A stretch of DNA of 64,000 bases from Sphingomonadales bacterium (GTDB lineage: Bacteria; Pseudomonadota; Alphaproteobacteria; Sphingomonadales; Sphingomonadaceae). Below the pieces are notes generated by a model. It was not told the origin of the DNA and made no database searches. It saw only the letters and a list, made by a program, of their open reading frames with translations. The DNA lies in NCBI GenBank assembly GCA_009995225.1, contig JAACPW010000007.1:1-64000 (forward strand), read 5' to 3'. Position numbers and translations under genes: made by a program. Positions within the stretch are counted from its first letter, which is position 1. The number at the start of each line of letters is the position of its first letter. Below, one piece after another: positions 32,836 to 42,430 of this stretch.

Positions 32836-33978
32836 GTGCCGACCACTCGCCGATCCTTCATTGCCGGCGCTGGTCTGACCGCCGGGCTTGGCGCCCTGCC
32901 GCTATCCGCGCCGCTATCTGCGCTGGGCACTGCGACAGCCATGCCGATGGTCGAGCCCGATTTCGGACCGAAGATCGGGCAGGCGCTGCTCAGCCGGAAC
33001 GAGAATCCCTATGGTCCGGCGCCGTCGGCGCTGCGTGCAATTGCCGAGACGTCGAAAATGGGATGCTATTACGCAGACCGCGGCCTGCAACGGCTGACCG
33101 CAATGATTGCCGAACGGCATGGCGTTGCGCCCGCGCAGGTGGTGGTCGGGTCCGGATCGACCGAGATCCTGTGCGCGATCGCGCTGGCATGGGGACGCGA
33201 TGGCCCGATCCTGTGTCCCGATCTGTTCTGGGATACCACGGTTCTGTATGGCGAACGGCAGGGCGTAGAGTCGATCCGGGTGCCGCTGTCTGCCGACATG
33301 ACGGTCGACCTTGCGGCCATGGCGGCCATGGCGGCCAAGGGCGCGGCGCTGGTGCAATTGTGCAACCCCAACAATCCCACCGGCGTGCTGATCGCGCCTG
33401 CTGCGCTGCGCAGTTTTGCAGCGCAGGTGACACCGCACGCGACCCTGCTGGTGGACGAAGCCTATAACGAGCTGACCGACCGGCCTGAAGATAACGCCAT
33501 GATCGATCTGGTGCGCAGCGGCGCCGATGTGATCGTATGCCGCACCTTTTCGAAGATCTACGGCATGGCGGGACTCCGGGTGGGCTATGCCATCACCAGC
33601 GAGGCCAATGCCAAGCGGATCGAATCGCACCTGATGAGCTTCGGCGGCAATCTGGCGGGGCTTGCGGCAGCGATCGCCAGTTATGACGATACGGCGTTCC
33701 TCGACCAGTCGCGTGCCGCGGTGCTGGAAGGCCGGGCGATGATCATGGACGCCGTCGCCCGCGCCGGGCTGACCGCGCTGCCATCGCAGACCAATTTCGT
33801 CTTCGTGAAGGTGCCCGATGCCGATGCGTTGCGCGATGCCATGGGACAGCGCGGCATATCCATCCGCGGGGCTTACGGCCCGTGGAAAGGCTATTCGCGG
33901 GTGAGCACGGGACGGATCGAGGATGTGGCGCGCTATGTCGCCGCGTTGCCCGAACTGGCGCAGAGGCTGTGGGCGTGA
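32836..33978 (+). CDS. Tat-exported HisC-like aminotransferase
   Basis: A 380-residue class I/II fold PLP enzyme close to histidinol-phosphate aminotransferase. It shows RNENPYGPAPSA, SGSTEIL, CNPNNPTG, LLVDEAYNEL and CRTFSKIYGMAGLRVGY, where the Lys holds PLP. Unusually it begins with a twin-arginine signal, PTTRRSFIAGAG followed by a hydrophobic stretch, so it should be exported folded to the periplasm. It therefore is probably not the housekeeping histidine enzyme. The GTG start has GAAAGGA upstream. It follows the TauE-like gene after 34 bases and may share its transcript. Confidence 0.9.
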   Translation: MPTTRRSFIAGAGLTAGLGALPLSAPLSALGTATAMPMVEPDFGPKIGQALLSRNENPYGPAPSALRAIAETSKMGCYYADRGLQRLTAMIAERHGVAPAQVVVGSGSTEILCAIALAWGRDGPILCPDLFWDTTVLYGERQGVESIRVPLSADMTVDLAAMAAMAAKGAALVQLCNPNNPTGVLIAPAALRSFAAQVTPHATLLVDEAYNELTDRPEDNAMIDLVRSGADVIVCRTFSKIYGMAGLRVGYAITSEANAKRIESHLMSFGGNLAGLAAAIASYDDTAFLDQSRAAVLEGRAMIMDAVARAGLTALPSQTNFVFVKVPDADALRDAMGQRGISIRGAYGPWKGYSRVSTGRIEDVARYVAALPELAQRLWA

Positions 33979-34002
33979 TGCGCCGCGCTCGTCCCTAAGC
34001 CC

Positions 34003-36939
34003 TCATCCTTGAGTGGTATCCTGGCCGCCCTTGGCCTGTGAAAGCTGGCGTGAATAGACCCACCCGATGCCGATCAGGCTGAAGCCCAGCGCCATGAAGC
34101 TTGCGATCCGCAGCAGGCCTTCGAGGCCCGCCGCGTCGATCAGGAACACCTTGATCACGGCAACCAGCATCAGCACCAGCGAACCGATCCGCCAGCTGCG
34201 CGCCGCGCGCCACGATCCCCACACCAGGAAACCCAGCGCAAGAACGATGCCGAGCAGCGAGATCAGCAGGCTTTCTGTCTGGCCAACGGTGCTGGCGGTC
34301 AGCACCGATCCGGCAAAGGCGTGGCGCAGCAGCGAATAGGCCAGCAGCGCGATCAAGGTCATCTTGGCCGCCTCGCCCGCTGTGCGGACGGCGGCAGGGA
34401 TGTTGTCCCATTGGCTCTGCACATGCCACACCGCGGCAATCGCGATAAGGTAGGCGGGTGTCAGCCAATTGGCGATCGGGGTGGGGCCGACGTGCTGCAC
34501 GCTGAGCAGCGGATTGTGAAGGATCAGCGTGAACACGCCGAAATGCGCGAGCGCAGCGGCAACCAGGCCAAGGATGACAGGACGCCGCGCCTCGACTGCC
34601 AGCCTCTGTCTCACGGCAAAGGCGGTCGCTACCAGCAGGCCCTGCCAGGTGCTGCGTTCTGCCATACCGTAGTGTTCGAACTGGGACAGCGAGGTGATCC
34701 CGAAAATCTGCTTGTAAAGGCTGTGAAGCACCACCGCACCGATGATCCCGAGGCCGAGCAAGGCAGCGGCGCGGATTTCGCGGCGCAAGGTCTGGCCGCT
34801 CCACCACAGCGCCGCGATCGCGGTCCAGAGCGGGGCGATCCGCAAGATCAGATCGGCCGGAGGCACGACGGAGGTCGCCATGAACGGCGCGCCGGTCAGT
34901 GCGAGCATACCGGCTGTCACCCATGACGCCAGCGGCACGGTCGACCACGCGGCCGCGATCACCAGGGCTGCCGTCCACGCAGCGACGCGGGCAGGCTGGG
35001 TCATGAACAGCGCCATCGCACCCACGGCGGCGGCCCATGCCAGGGCTGCGCTGGGCAAAACCTGTGCAAGGAGGCCATAGCCCAGGCCGACGGTGAACAC
35101 CTCAGCCACATGGCGAGGAGTCAGGGTTCGGGCAATCAGGGCCACGGCGGCAAAGGGCGCCGCCGCGGCTGCCCAGCGCACAATGGCACGCAAGCTTTCG
35201 GCAGGCAGGGCCAGATCGCCCAATTGGGTGAATTCGTTTTCAAATCCCGGTGTTGCGGCCAGCGCGAGCAGCGTCAACGCAGCCCCCGCCCAGGCAGCGC
35301 CATGCAGGGCCACTGCATCGCGCCGCGCATGGCACCATAGCAGGGGCGCGCTCACGATTGCGGCCATGACCGGGGCAAGCCACGCCTGGCTCATCAGGAG
35401 CAGCGCCGCAAAGGCCAGCAAGGCCGCAGGCGCCAGCACGACCAGCACGTCGCGCGTCCGTGCCTCCTGCCCGCGCCGCCAGAGCAACGCGAAGGCTGCT
35501 GCGGGAAGCAGGGCGAGGCCAGCGCAAACGGCTGCCAGCAGAGGCTCGCTTTCATCTGCGCTCCAGCTGCCATAGCGGACATAGGCGGCACCTGCGACGA
35601 TCAGGCTGACAGCGCCAAGCTGTGCCAGGTCGAGCAGCCCGGCCCGCGACCGCAGTTGATGGGCGAGTGGCACGCCGGCAAAGATCGCCACCTGCACCGC
35701 TGCGACCAGCGCGAAGAACCGGGCATCGGGATCGGGCCAGATGATCAGCAGCCACAGCCCCAGACCCGCCGCCACCAGCGTCCCCGGCCGCAGCATTTCA
35801 AAGCGCCAGCCAAGGCCCGAAAGCGCCGCAGCGATCAGAAGATAAAGCCCCCACGTCAGCGGCACGAAGCCTGCATTGCTGACCAGCACCGCCATCTGCA
35901 ACGCCGCCAGCGCCCCTGCGGCCAGATGCGGCAGGCGCGGCCCGCCCTTGGCATGCAGGAAGGCGGGCAGGACGGTTCCCAGCACCACCAGATAGACTCC
36001 GAGCGCCGCGAAATCAGAAGTGCTGGAGACGCCCGTCAGCATCATCAGCGCGCCCCAGCCTAGCCCCGCTGCGAGCGCGGCATAGCTGAGCCAGCGCCGC
36101 CCTTGCGTCTGCCCGCTCCACGTCAACCCGCCGCAGATCAGCGCGAGGTAGAAGGACAGAAGCGGGACATTGGCGCTGTCGCTGTCGACCAGCAGCGGCG
36201 CGGCAAAGCCGCCTACCAGCCCGATCACCGCGCTCGGCAGGCCGAACCGGAACGACAGACCGATCGCAACCGCCGTCACGCTGGCGAGTCCGATAAAGGC
36301 CCCGCCCGCGCCGATCAGGCCATAAGATGTGCCCGCGAGGTAGAAGGCGCCGTACAGCGTGGCCAGCCCCGCGCCGGCAAGCGCCTGCCGCACACGCGGA
36401 TCGGCCAGCCGTGCGTCGAACCGGAAGGCAGCTTCCGCGCCCGCCAGCAGCGAAAGTCCGAAGATGAAGCTCATCGCCACCCGGACCAGCGGGGTCAGCA
36501 GGCCCGCCTCGATCGAGAAGCGTACAAGGAAAATCCCTGCGATCGCCAGCGCGAAGCCGCCGCCCCAGATCGGCAGGCGGCGCCCGAAAATGTCCTCGAA
36601 ATCGAAGGAAAAGCCGCGGCGCGCTTTCGCCGGCGTCGTTACCGCGTCCGGCGCGCTTTCATAAGGTGCGGCAGCAGGGGTTTGCAGGTCTTCCGGCACG
36701 GGCGACGGGGGCGACGGGGCGGTAGTGGCAGGTTCCAGATCGGGTAAAGCTTCAGCCGCTTCGGCAACGGCTTCTGCCACCGGGGGTGCCGCGAACGGCG
36801 CTGCGGCAATGGGACGCGAAGCATCACGCACCGCGTCCAGTTGCCGTGCGAGGTCAGCGACCTGGCGTTCAAGCCTGCCGAGCCGCCGCCACGCGCCCAC
36901 GAGAAATCCGCCGAAAAGAAGGGTGTAGAACAAGCTCAT
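34003..36939 (-). CDS. DUF2339 polytopic membrane protein
   Basis: A 978-residue protein. After one N-terminal helix and a coiled-coil-like segment (LERQVADLARQLDAVRD) comes an Ala/Pro-rich linker (about 45-105), then some 25 hydrophobic helices to the end. Size and layout match the DUF2339 family, whose function is unknown. It converges with the aminotransferase gene, 24 bases from its stop. No catalytic motif is visible. Confidence 0.85.
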   Translation of the reverse strand: MSLFYTLLFGGFLVGAWRRLGRLERQVADLARQLDAVRDASRPIAAAPFAAPPVAEAVAEAAEALPDLEPATTAPSPPSPVPEDLQTPAAAPYESAPDAVTTPAKARRGFSFDFEDIFGRRLPIWGGGFALAIAGIFLVRFSIEAGLLTPLVRVAMSFIFGLSLLAGAEAAFRFDARLADPRVRQALAGAGLATLYGAFYLAGTSYGLIGAGGAFIGLASVTAVAIGLSFRFGLPSAVIGLVGGFAAPLLVDSDSANVPLLSFYLALICGGLTWSGQTQGRRWLSYAALAAGLGWGALMMLTGVSSTSDFAALGVYLVVLGTVLPAFLHAKGGPRLPHLAAGALAALQMAVLVSNAGFVPLTWGLYLLIAAALSGLGWRFEMLRPGTLVAAGLGLWLLIIWPDPDARFFALVAAVQVAIFAGVPLAHQLRSRAGLLDLAQLGAVSLIVAGAAYVRYGSWSADESEPLLAAVCAGLALLPAAAFALLWRRGQEARTRDVLVVLAPAALLAFAALLLMSQAWLAPVMAAIVSAPLLWCHARRDAVALHGAAWAGAALTLLALAATPGFENEFTQLGDLALPAESLRAIVRWAAAAAPFAAVALIARTLTPRHVAEVFTVGLGYGLLAQVLPSAALAWAAAVGAMALFMTQPARVAAWTAALVIAAAWSTVPLASWVTAGMLALTGAPFMATSVVPPADLILRIAPLWTAIAALWWSGQTLRREIRAAALLGLGIIGAVVLHSLYKQIFGITSLSQFEHYGMAERSTWQGLLVATAFAVRQRLAVEARRPVILGLVAAALAHFGVFTLILHNPLLSVQHVGPTPIANWLTPAYLIAIAAVWHVQSQWDNIPAAVRTAGEAAKMTLIALLAYSLLRHAFAGSVLTASTVGQTESLLISLLGIVLALGFLVWGSWRAARSWRIGSLVLMLVAVIKVFLIDAAGLEGLLRIASFMALGFSLIGIGWVYSRQLSQAKGGQDTTQG

Positions 36940-37014
36940 GATTCCTCGCCTTCATCGGCGCGGCGCGGGGGATTGGCAATCGCCATTCCTTGGCAGGCAG
37001 GAAGGTCCAGAGCT

Positions 37015-37881
37015 TTACGCAAACAGACGCCGCGCCACCGCGTCGAGCTTTGCCATCACGGCCGGATCATGCTCGTCCGGCGCCGTAATGACGGCATCAT
37101 CGAGCGCAAAGTCGATGGGAGAAGGCTCGCGCGTTTCGGGCAACGCGGCGATGAAGTTGGTCACCATCGCGCGGGCGAGAGCGCCATTGGCCTGCATCTG
37201 GCCGACCACCTGCGCCACGTCCACAGCCTCGCCATCGCGCCAGCAGTCGTAATCCGTCACCATGCCGATCAGCGCGTAGGGCAGCTCCGCCTCGCGGGCC
37301 AGTTTCGCTTCGGGCATGGCCGTCATGCCGATCACATCCGCGCCCCATTGCCGGTACATCCGGCTTTCGGCGCGGGTCGAAAATTGCGGGCCTTCCATGG
37401 CGAGATAGGTCGCGCCGACCGCAACCTTGCCCTTGGCGGCGGCAATCGCCTGCGCGGCCATGTCCGACAGGCGCGGGCAGACCGGATCGGCCATCGACAC
37501 ATGAGTCACGAAGCCGCTGGTGTAAAAGGTGCTGGGGCGGTGAACAGTGCGGTCGATAAATTGTTCGACTACCGCAAAGCGCCCCGGCTCCAGCTCCTCG
37601 CGCAGGCTCCCCACCGCCGAGATGGCCAGAATATCGGTGCACCCGGCGCGCTTCAATGCGTCGATATTGGCGCGTGAATTCAGTTCAGTCGGCGTGATCG
37701 GGTGCCCCCGGCCATGGCGCGGGAGAAAGCGCACCTTCACCCCGTCAAGCGTGCCGCACAAAATCTCGTCCGACGGGTCGCCCCACGGCGTTTCAATCGC
37801 GATCCACTGCGCGTCCTCGATCCCGTCGATGGCATAAAGCCCCGATCCGCCGATGATCCCGATGCACCATTCGCTGGCCAT
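37015..37881 (-). CDS. mtnP: S-methyl-5'-thioadenosine phosphorylase
   Basis: A 288-residue cytoplasmic enzyme of the PNP/MTAP family that splits methylthioadenosine with phosphate into adenine and methylthioribose-1-phosphate, a step of methionine salvage. Motifs: GIIGGSGLYAIDGI, FLPRHGRGHPITPTELNSRA, AISAVGSLREEL, MEGPQFSTRAESRMYRQWGA, VIGMTAMPEAKLAREAELPY and TDYDCW. The ATG at 37881 is the family's usual start; the longer frame upstream is the shadow of the GST gene. It lies 53 bases from the GST gene on the same strand. Confidence 0.94.
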   Translation of the reverse strand: MASEWCIGIIGGSGLYAIDGIEDAQWIAIETPWGDPSDEILCGTLDGVKVRFLPRHGRGHPITPTELNSRANIDALKRAGCTDILAISAVGSLREELEPGRFAVVEQFIDRTVHRPSTFYTSGFVTHVSMADPVCPRLSDMAAQAIAAAKGKVAVGATYLAMEGPQFSTRAESRMYRQWGADVIGMTAMPEAKLAREAELPYALIGMVTDYDCWRDGEAVDVAQVVGQMQANGALARAMVTNFIAALPETREPSPIDFALDDAVITAPDEHDPAVMAKLDAVARRLFA

Positions 37882-37934
37882 GCGTGTCGCCTGTTCTTTG
37901 CTCGCCGCCCGGTTGGGGGCGTGGGGTGTGGGGC

Positions 37935-38639
37935 TTAGGTCAGGTCGAAGCGGGTGGGCAAGGCTTTGCGGATGATTGTTTCTGCTGCCTTGTAGGGCTC
38001 GGCGATCAGCGGCAGGGCCTGCATGGCGGTGAAATGGGCCTCCAGCGCAGGCCAGCGATCCAGCGGTGTCTCGGCGACCAGCGCAACCTGCATCAGCACG
38101 GTTGCCACGGTGATGTCCGCAATCGAAAGCGCATCGCCCGCAAAATATTGCCGCCCGGCAAGTCGCGCCTCCAAGACATCGAAGACCGGCGGCAACTGGT
38201 TCGCCCAGGCATCGCGCGCCTTGTCGAGATCGGGTTCCTGCCCTTTGCTGATCGCGAAGAAGATCGGGCGGAAAATGCCCATACCCCCGGCAATGGCGAG
38301 CGCGGTGTCGGCATATTCCTCGATAAAAAGTGCCTCGCCCAGCGCCATCGGGCTGTCCGGGTACAGCGCAGGCGCCGGATGCTTCTTCTCGATAAAAGCG
38401 CATATCGCGGACGAATCGGGCAGCGTGCCTGCTATCCCTTCCTCTGCCACAGACCGGTCACGCAGCACCGGAATGCGTTTCATCGGGGAGATATCGCGGA
38501 ACCACTGCGGCGGGGCGAACACGTTTACCGCCTCGACCTCATATGCCACGCCCTTGGCGATGCAGACCCCTTCGATCTTGCGCAGAAAGGGAGAGACCGG
38601 GCTGCCGTAAATCACCAGATCGGGGCGGGAATCAGTCAT
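37935..38639 (-). CDS. Glutathione S-transferase family protein
   Basis: A 234-residue protein with an N-terminal thioredoxin-like domain (LVIYGSPVSPFLRKIEGVC, MKRIPVLRD, LPDSSAICAFIEKKHP giving the cis-Pro and the DS glutathione-binding pair) and an all-helical C-terminal domain (YFAGDALSIADITVATVLM). It probably conjugates or reduces with glutathione; substrate unknown. The ATG at 38639 has GGAGG upstream. Divergent from the aldehyde dehydrogenase gene. Confidence 0.9.
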   Translation of the reverse strand: MTDSRPDLVIYGSPVSPFLRKIEGVCIAKGVAYEVEAVNVFAPPQWFRDISPMKRIPVLRDRSVAEEGIAGTLPDSSAICAFIEKKHPAPALYPDSPMALGEALFIEEYADTALAIAGGMGIFRPIFFAISKGQEPDLDKARDAWANQLPPVFDVLEARLAGRQYFAGDALSIADITVATVLMQVALVAETPLDRWPALEAHFTAMQALPLIAEPYKAAETIIRKALPTRFDLT

Positions 38640-38824
38640 GCTTGCTCTCCTCCAAGGCATCTCTCGCAGCCTCCATAGGGGCCGCCAGCGATAGCGCAAT
38701 CGCCAGGCACGAGGTGTCGCACGGCGGCCTGGTCAAGGCAGTACAGCAGTGATTGCGTTTTCCGATGCAACGCGCCAACCTACGTGGGAGAGAGACGACT
38801 CCCCATTCGACGAGAGGAATACAC

Positions 38825-40252
38825 ATGGTCACCCAGTACAAGAATCTGATCGGCGGCAAGATGGTCGCGGCCGACCGCTGGCTCGATGTCGTGAACCCCG
38901 CCACCGAGCAGGTGATCGGCCAGGTCCCGGCCTGCGGCAAGACCGAGCTGGACCAAGCCGTTGCCGCCGCCCGCACCGCGTTCACGACGTGGAAAAACAC
39001 CCCCATCGAAGAACGCCGCGCCGCGATCATGGCGATTTCGGGCGCGATCAAGGCCAATGCCGATGAACTCTACCGCCTGCTGACCAGCGAACAGGGCAAG
39101 CCGCACGATCAGGCCAAGGGCGAAATCTACGGCGCGGCCGGGATGAGCGCGGCGCAATCGACCCTCAGCCTCGATGACGAAGTGACCGAGGACAGCGACA
39201 CCCGCCTTTCGCGCACCCGCCGCGTGCCGGTGGGCGTGGTTGCGGGCATCGTGCCGTGGAACTTCCCGGTGATGATGGCGATCCAGAAGATCGCGCCTGC
39301 GATGCTTTCAGGCTGCACCATCGTGCTGAAGCCTTCGCCCTTTACCCCGCTGACCACCCTGCGCATTGCCGAACTGATTGCGGACAAGGTTCCGGCGGGC
39401 GTCGTCAACATCATCACGGGCGAAGATTCGCTTGGCCCGCTGATGACCTCGCACCCCGATATCAACAAGATCACCTTCACCGGATCGACCGCGACCGGCA
39501 AGAAGATCATGGAAGGCGCGAGCGCCGATCTGAAGCGCATCACGCTGGAGCTGGGCGGCAACGACGCCTCGATCGTGCTGCCCGACGCCGATCCCAAGAA
39601 GGTCGCCGAACAGCTGTTCTGGTCAAGCTTCTCCAATGCGGGCCAGATCTGCGTCGCGGCAAAGCGCGTCTATATCCACGAGGATATCTATGACGAGCTT
39701 TCGGCAGCGATCGTCGAATTTGCCAAGACCGTCACCGTGGGCGACGGCGCGCAGCAGGGCACAGGCGTCGGCCCGATCCAGAACAAGAAGCAGTTCGACC
39801 GGGTGGTCGAGCTGATCGAGGATGCCAAGGACAACGGCTACAAGTTTCTGCTCGGCGGCAATGTCGACCCGAGCGGCACCGGCTACTTCGTGCCGCTCAC
39901 CATCATCGACAACCCGCCCGAAGATGCGCGGATCGTGGCCGAGGAGCAGTTTGGCCCGGTCATGCCGCTGATGAAGTTCTCGACTGAAGAGGAAGTCATC
40001 GCGCGGGCGAATGCCAGCGAATATGGCCTCGCGGGCGCGGTGTGGACCGGCAATCCGGATAACGGCGTGAAGATCGCCGAGCAGCTTGAAACCGGGACGG
40101 TGTGGGTCAACGAATACCTGCACCTGTCGCCCTTCGCGCCGTTCGGCGGGCACAAGCAGTCGGGCTTCGGCGCCGAATACGGCAAGGAAGGCCTCAAGGA
40201 ATTCACCTATGCGCAGGTGATCACCGTCAAGAAGGACAATGTCCCCGCTTGA
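38825..40252 (+). CDS. NAD(P)-dependent aldehyde dehydrogenase, succinate-semialdehyde type
   Basis: A 475-residue ALDH. It has NFPVMMAIQKIAPAML and FTGSTATGK for cofactor binding, the general base Glu in LELGGNDASIVL and the nucleophile Cys in NAGQICVAAKR. The C-terminal FGGHKQSGFGAEYG matches the succinate-semialdehyde/aldedh group. It oxidises an aldehyde to the acid in the cytoplasm; the exact substrate cannot be read from sequence. ATG 38825 has GAGG eight bases before it. Confidence 0.9.
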   Translation: MVTQYKNLIGGKMVAADRWLDVVNPATEQVIGQVPACGKTELDQAVAAARTAFTTWKNTPIEERRAAIMAISGAIKANADELYRLLTSEQGKPHDQAKGEIYGAAGMSAAQSTLSLDDEVTEDSDTRLSRTRRVPVGVVAGIVPWNFPVMMAIQKIAPAMLSGCTIVLKPSPFTPLTTLRIAELIADKVPAGVVNIITGEDSLGPLMTSHPDINKITFTGSTATGKKIMEGASADLKRITLELGGNDASIVLPDADPKKVAEQLFWSSFSNAGQICVAAKRVYIHEDIYDELSAAIVEFAKTVTVGDGAQQGTGVGPIQNKKQFDRVVELIEDAKDNGYKFLLGGNVDPSGTGYFVPLTIIDNPPEDARIVAEEQFGPVMPLMKFSTEEEVIARANASEYGLAGAVWTGNPDNGVKIAEQLETGTVWVNEYLHLSPFAPFGGHKQSGFGAEYGKEGLKEFTYAQVITVKKDNVPA

Positions 40253-40298
40253 TCTCAGCACGCGCGGCGAGCATCATCGCGGCCAAAGGAGGATGATT

Positions 40299-41075
40299 AT
40301 GCGTAAACATCTCAGGCTTTTGGCGCTTTCACCGATGCTCGCCGTTGCGGGGCTGGCCGGGGCGGCCATGCTCGCTCCGGCAGCCCCGGCCCATTCGCAA
40401 AGCCTGGGCGACATCATGGGGTCGGCCAAGAAGGTGTTGCAGGCTGCGACCGTTTCCGATCAGCAGATCGTCGCCTATTTCGGGCAGATGTCCGATCAGA
40501 TGGATCAGCAGAACCCGCTTGCCCCGGCAAGCAATGCCTATGCCGTGCGGCTGGCCAAGCTGACCCGCGGGCTCGATCGTTATGACGGGCTCACCCTCGA
40601 TATCCGGGCCTATCTGGTGGACGAGGTGAACGCCTTTGCCATGGGCGACGGCACGGTGCGGGTCTATTCGGGCCTGATGGACGCGATGACCGACGACGAA
40701 GTGCGCTGCGTGATCGGCCATGAAATCGGCCATGTGAAGCTGGAGCACGGGCAAAAGCGGCTGAAGCGCGCGCTGCAACAGGATGCGGCGCTCAGCATCG
40801 CTGGCACCGCCAGCGGCGACGTGCGGCAGTTGGCCAATTCGCAGCTGGGCGGACTGCTCCAGAACGTGATGCACGCCCAGCATTCGCAATCAGCCGAAAC
40901 CGCGTCGGATGATTACGCGCTGACCTTCATGGCGGCCAATGGCTACAACCAGCAAGGCTGCCCGTCCGCGATGGACAAGCTGGCGGCGCTGGGCGGGGGG
41001 GGCGGAATTGCCTTGCTGCAAACCCACCCCAATCCGGCGGCCCGCGCGAAGCGGATGCGCAAGCAGATCGGGTGA
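40299..41075 (+). CDS. Exported M48-family zinc metalloprotease
   Basis: A 258-residue protein with a signal peptide (LLALSPMLAVAGLAGAAMLA, cut near AHSQS) and the zinc-binding HEIGHVKLEH (HExxH), with a downstream SAETASDDYAL giving the third ligand Glu. It resembles BepA/LoiP-type periplasmic proteases that control outer-membrane protein quality. AGGAGG lies six bases before the ATG at 40299. Its stop overlaps the GTG start of the next gene. Confidence 0.9.
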   Translation: MRKHLRLLALSPMLAVAGLAGAAMLAPAAPAHSQSLGDIMGSAKKVLQAATVSDQQIVAYFGQMSDQMDQQNPLAPASNAYAVRLAKLTRGLDRYDGLTLDIRAYLVDEVNAFAMGDGTVRVYSGLMDAMTDDEVRCVIGHEIGHVKLEHGQKRLKRALQQDAALSIAGTASGDVRQLANSQLGGLLQNVMHAQHSQSAETASDDYALTFMAANGYNQQGCPSAMDKLAALGGGGGIALLQTHPNPAARAKRMRKQIG

Positions 41076-42430
41076 TCGATCCCGAAGCTTTGATGGCGGG
41101 GTTGGCGCGGGTGTGTGCCCGCGCGCGTCTGGGCGCGCTGTCGGACGGCGCGCCGCAGCGGCTGACCGGCGGGGCGGTGATGGAAAGCTGGCGGTTTGCG
41201 GCTGGCGACCAACCTTTCGTACTGCGCCGTGCGCCGAGCCTCGCCTTCATGGAAGGGCGGGCTTACGGGCACGCCGTCGAAGCGGCGCTGGTCGAAGCTG
41301 CCCGCGCCAAGGGTGTGACGGCTCCGGAAGTGGTGGCGGTGCTGGATGAGGCGGACGGGTTGGGTTCCGGCTTTGTCATGCGCGCCCTGCCGGGGACGGC
41401 GGACCCCAAGGTCATTCTGACATGCGATGATTCGGCGGGATTGCTGCGCGAGGCTGCGCGGGATTTGGCGCGCATCCATCGGCTGCGGCAGTGCGATGTG
41501 CCGGCGGGTGTGCCTGTGATGGATACCCGCGCGGCCATCGCCGACCTCAAGGCGCAGTTCATGGAGGCGGGCGGCGACCGGCCGATCATCGCGTTGGGCC
41601 TGAAGTGGCTGGAGGACAACTGCCCCCCGCCAGTCGAACCCGTGCTCAACCACGGCGACTACCGCATGGGCAATCTGCTGGTGGAGGGCTCGGCGCTGAC
41701 CGGGGTGCTCGACTGGGAACTCGCCCATTTCGGCGACCCGCACGAAGACCTCGCCTTCGGCTGCATGGCGGTGTGGCGCTTCGCCCGTTATGATCGCCCC
41801 GCGCTGGGGCTGGGGAGCATCGCGGACTACCTCGCCGCCTACGAGGTCGAGGCGGGCGTGCGCCTTGACCCGGCACGCTTCCGCTTCTGGACGATCTACC
41901 GCACCGTATGGTGGGCGCTCGGGTGCCTCAAAATGGCGGCGCAGTGGCGCTCGGGCGCCGACCGGATGCTCGAACGCGTGGTGATCTCGCGCCGGACGAG
42001 CGAGCAGGAACTCGATCTGCTGCTGCTGCTGGAGGAAGATGCGCCAGAGGCGGAGCGGGCGTTCCGCAACCGGGTTCCGCGTTCCTGGACCGTGCCCGGC
42101 GATGCCAGCGCGGGTGAGCTTGCCCAAGCCGTTTCGGAATGGCTCGTCACCATCAAGGACCGGCTTGGGGGGCATGACCGCTTTCAATTGGCCGTTGCCC
42201 GCAATGCGCTTGGCATTATCGCCCGGGACGATTCCATCCGGCCGCTGTGGCCGCGTCAGGAAGCTCTGGCTTGTGATATATTGTCTGGAAAACAGCACCT
42301 TGCCACGTCCGGACTGCTTTATGATCTGCGCCAGCGTGCTTTCGAAAAGTGCCTGGTCGATGCACCAAAATACCCGGCATTGGCAGAGGCCGAGCAGCGA
42401 TGGGTCAACAACTTCACGAGGCATGACTAA
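41072..42430 (+). CDS. Aminoglycoside-phosphotransferase-like kinase with DUF6285-type tail
   Basis: A 452-residue protein. The kinase-like part (about 1-330) has LNHGDYRMGNLL (Brenner motif) and GVLDWELAHFGDPHEDLAF (metal-binding Asp). The C-terminal 120 residues (LAQAVSEWLVTIKDRLGGHD, FQLAVARNALGII) look like DUF6285. Members next to acyl-CoA dehydrogenases are thought to phosphorylate hydroxy-acyl substrates in fatty or hydroxy-acid breakdown; that role is inferred. GTG 41072 overlaps the protease stop, and its stop overlaps the next ATG. Confidence 0.85.
   Translation: MIDPEALMAGLARVCARARLGALSDGAPQRLTGGAVMESWRFAAGDQPFVLRRAPSLAFMEGRAYGHAVEAALVEAARAKGVTAPEVVAVLDEADGLGSGFVMRALPGTADPKVILTCDDSAGLLREAARDLARIHRLRQCDVPAGVPVMDTRAAIADLKAQFMEAGGDRPIIALGLKWLEDNCPPPVEPVLNHGDYRMGNLLVEGSALTGVLDWELAHFGDPHEDLAFGCMAVWRFARYDRPALGLGSIADYLAAYEVEAGVRLDPARFRFWTIYRTVWWALGCLKMAAQWRSGADRMLERVVISRRTSEQELDLLLLLEEDAPEAERAFRNRVPRSWTVPGDASAGELAQAVSEWLVTIKDRLGGHDRFQLAVARNALGIIARDDSIRPLWPRQEALACDILSGKQHLATSGLLYDLRQRAFEKCLVDAPKYPALAEAEQRWVNNFTRHD

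Noticed and set aside
36841..37677. A 278-codon plus-strand frame across the DUF2339 and mtnP genes
   Set aside because: It overlaps two well-supported minus-strand genes and has the composition of a GC-rich antisense frame.
37882..38403. N-terminal extension of the methylthioadenosine phosphorylase frame
   Set aside because: It is a shadow of the GST gene; the family start is the ATG at 37881.
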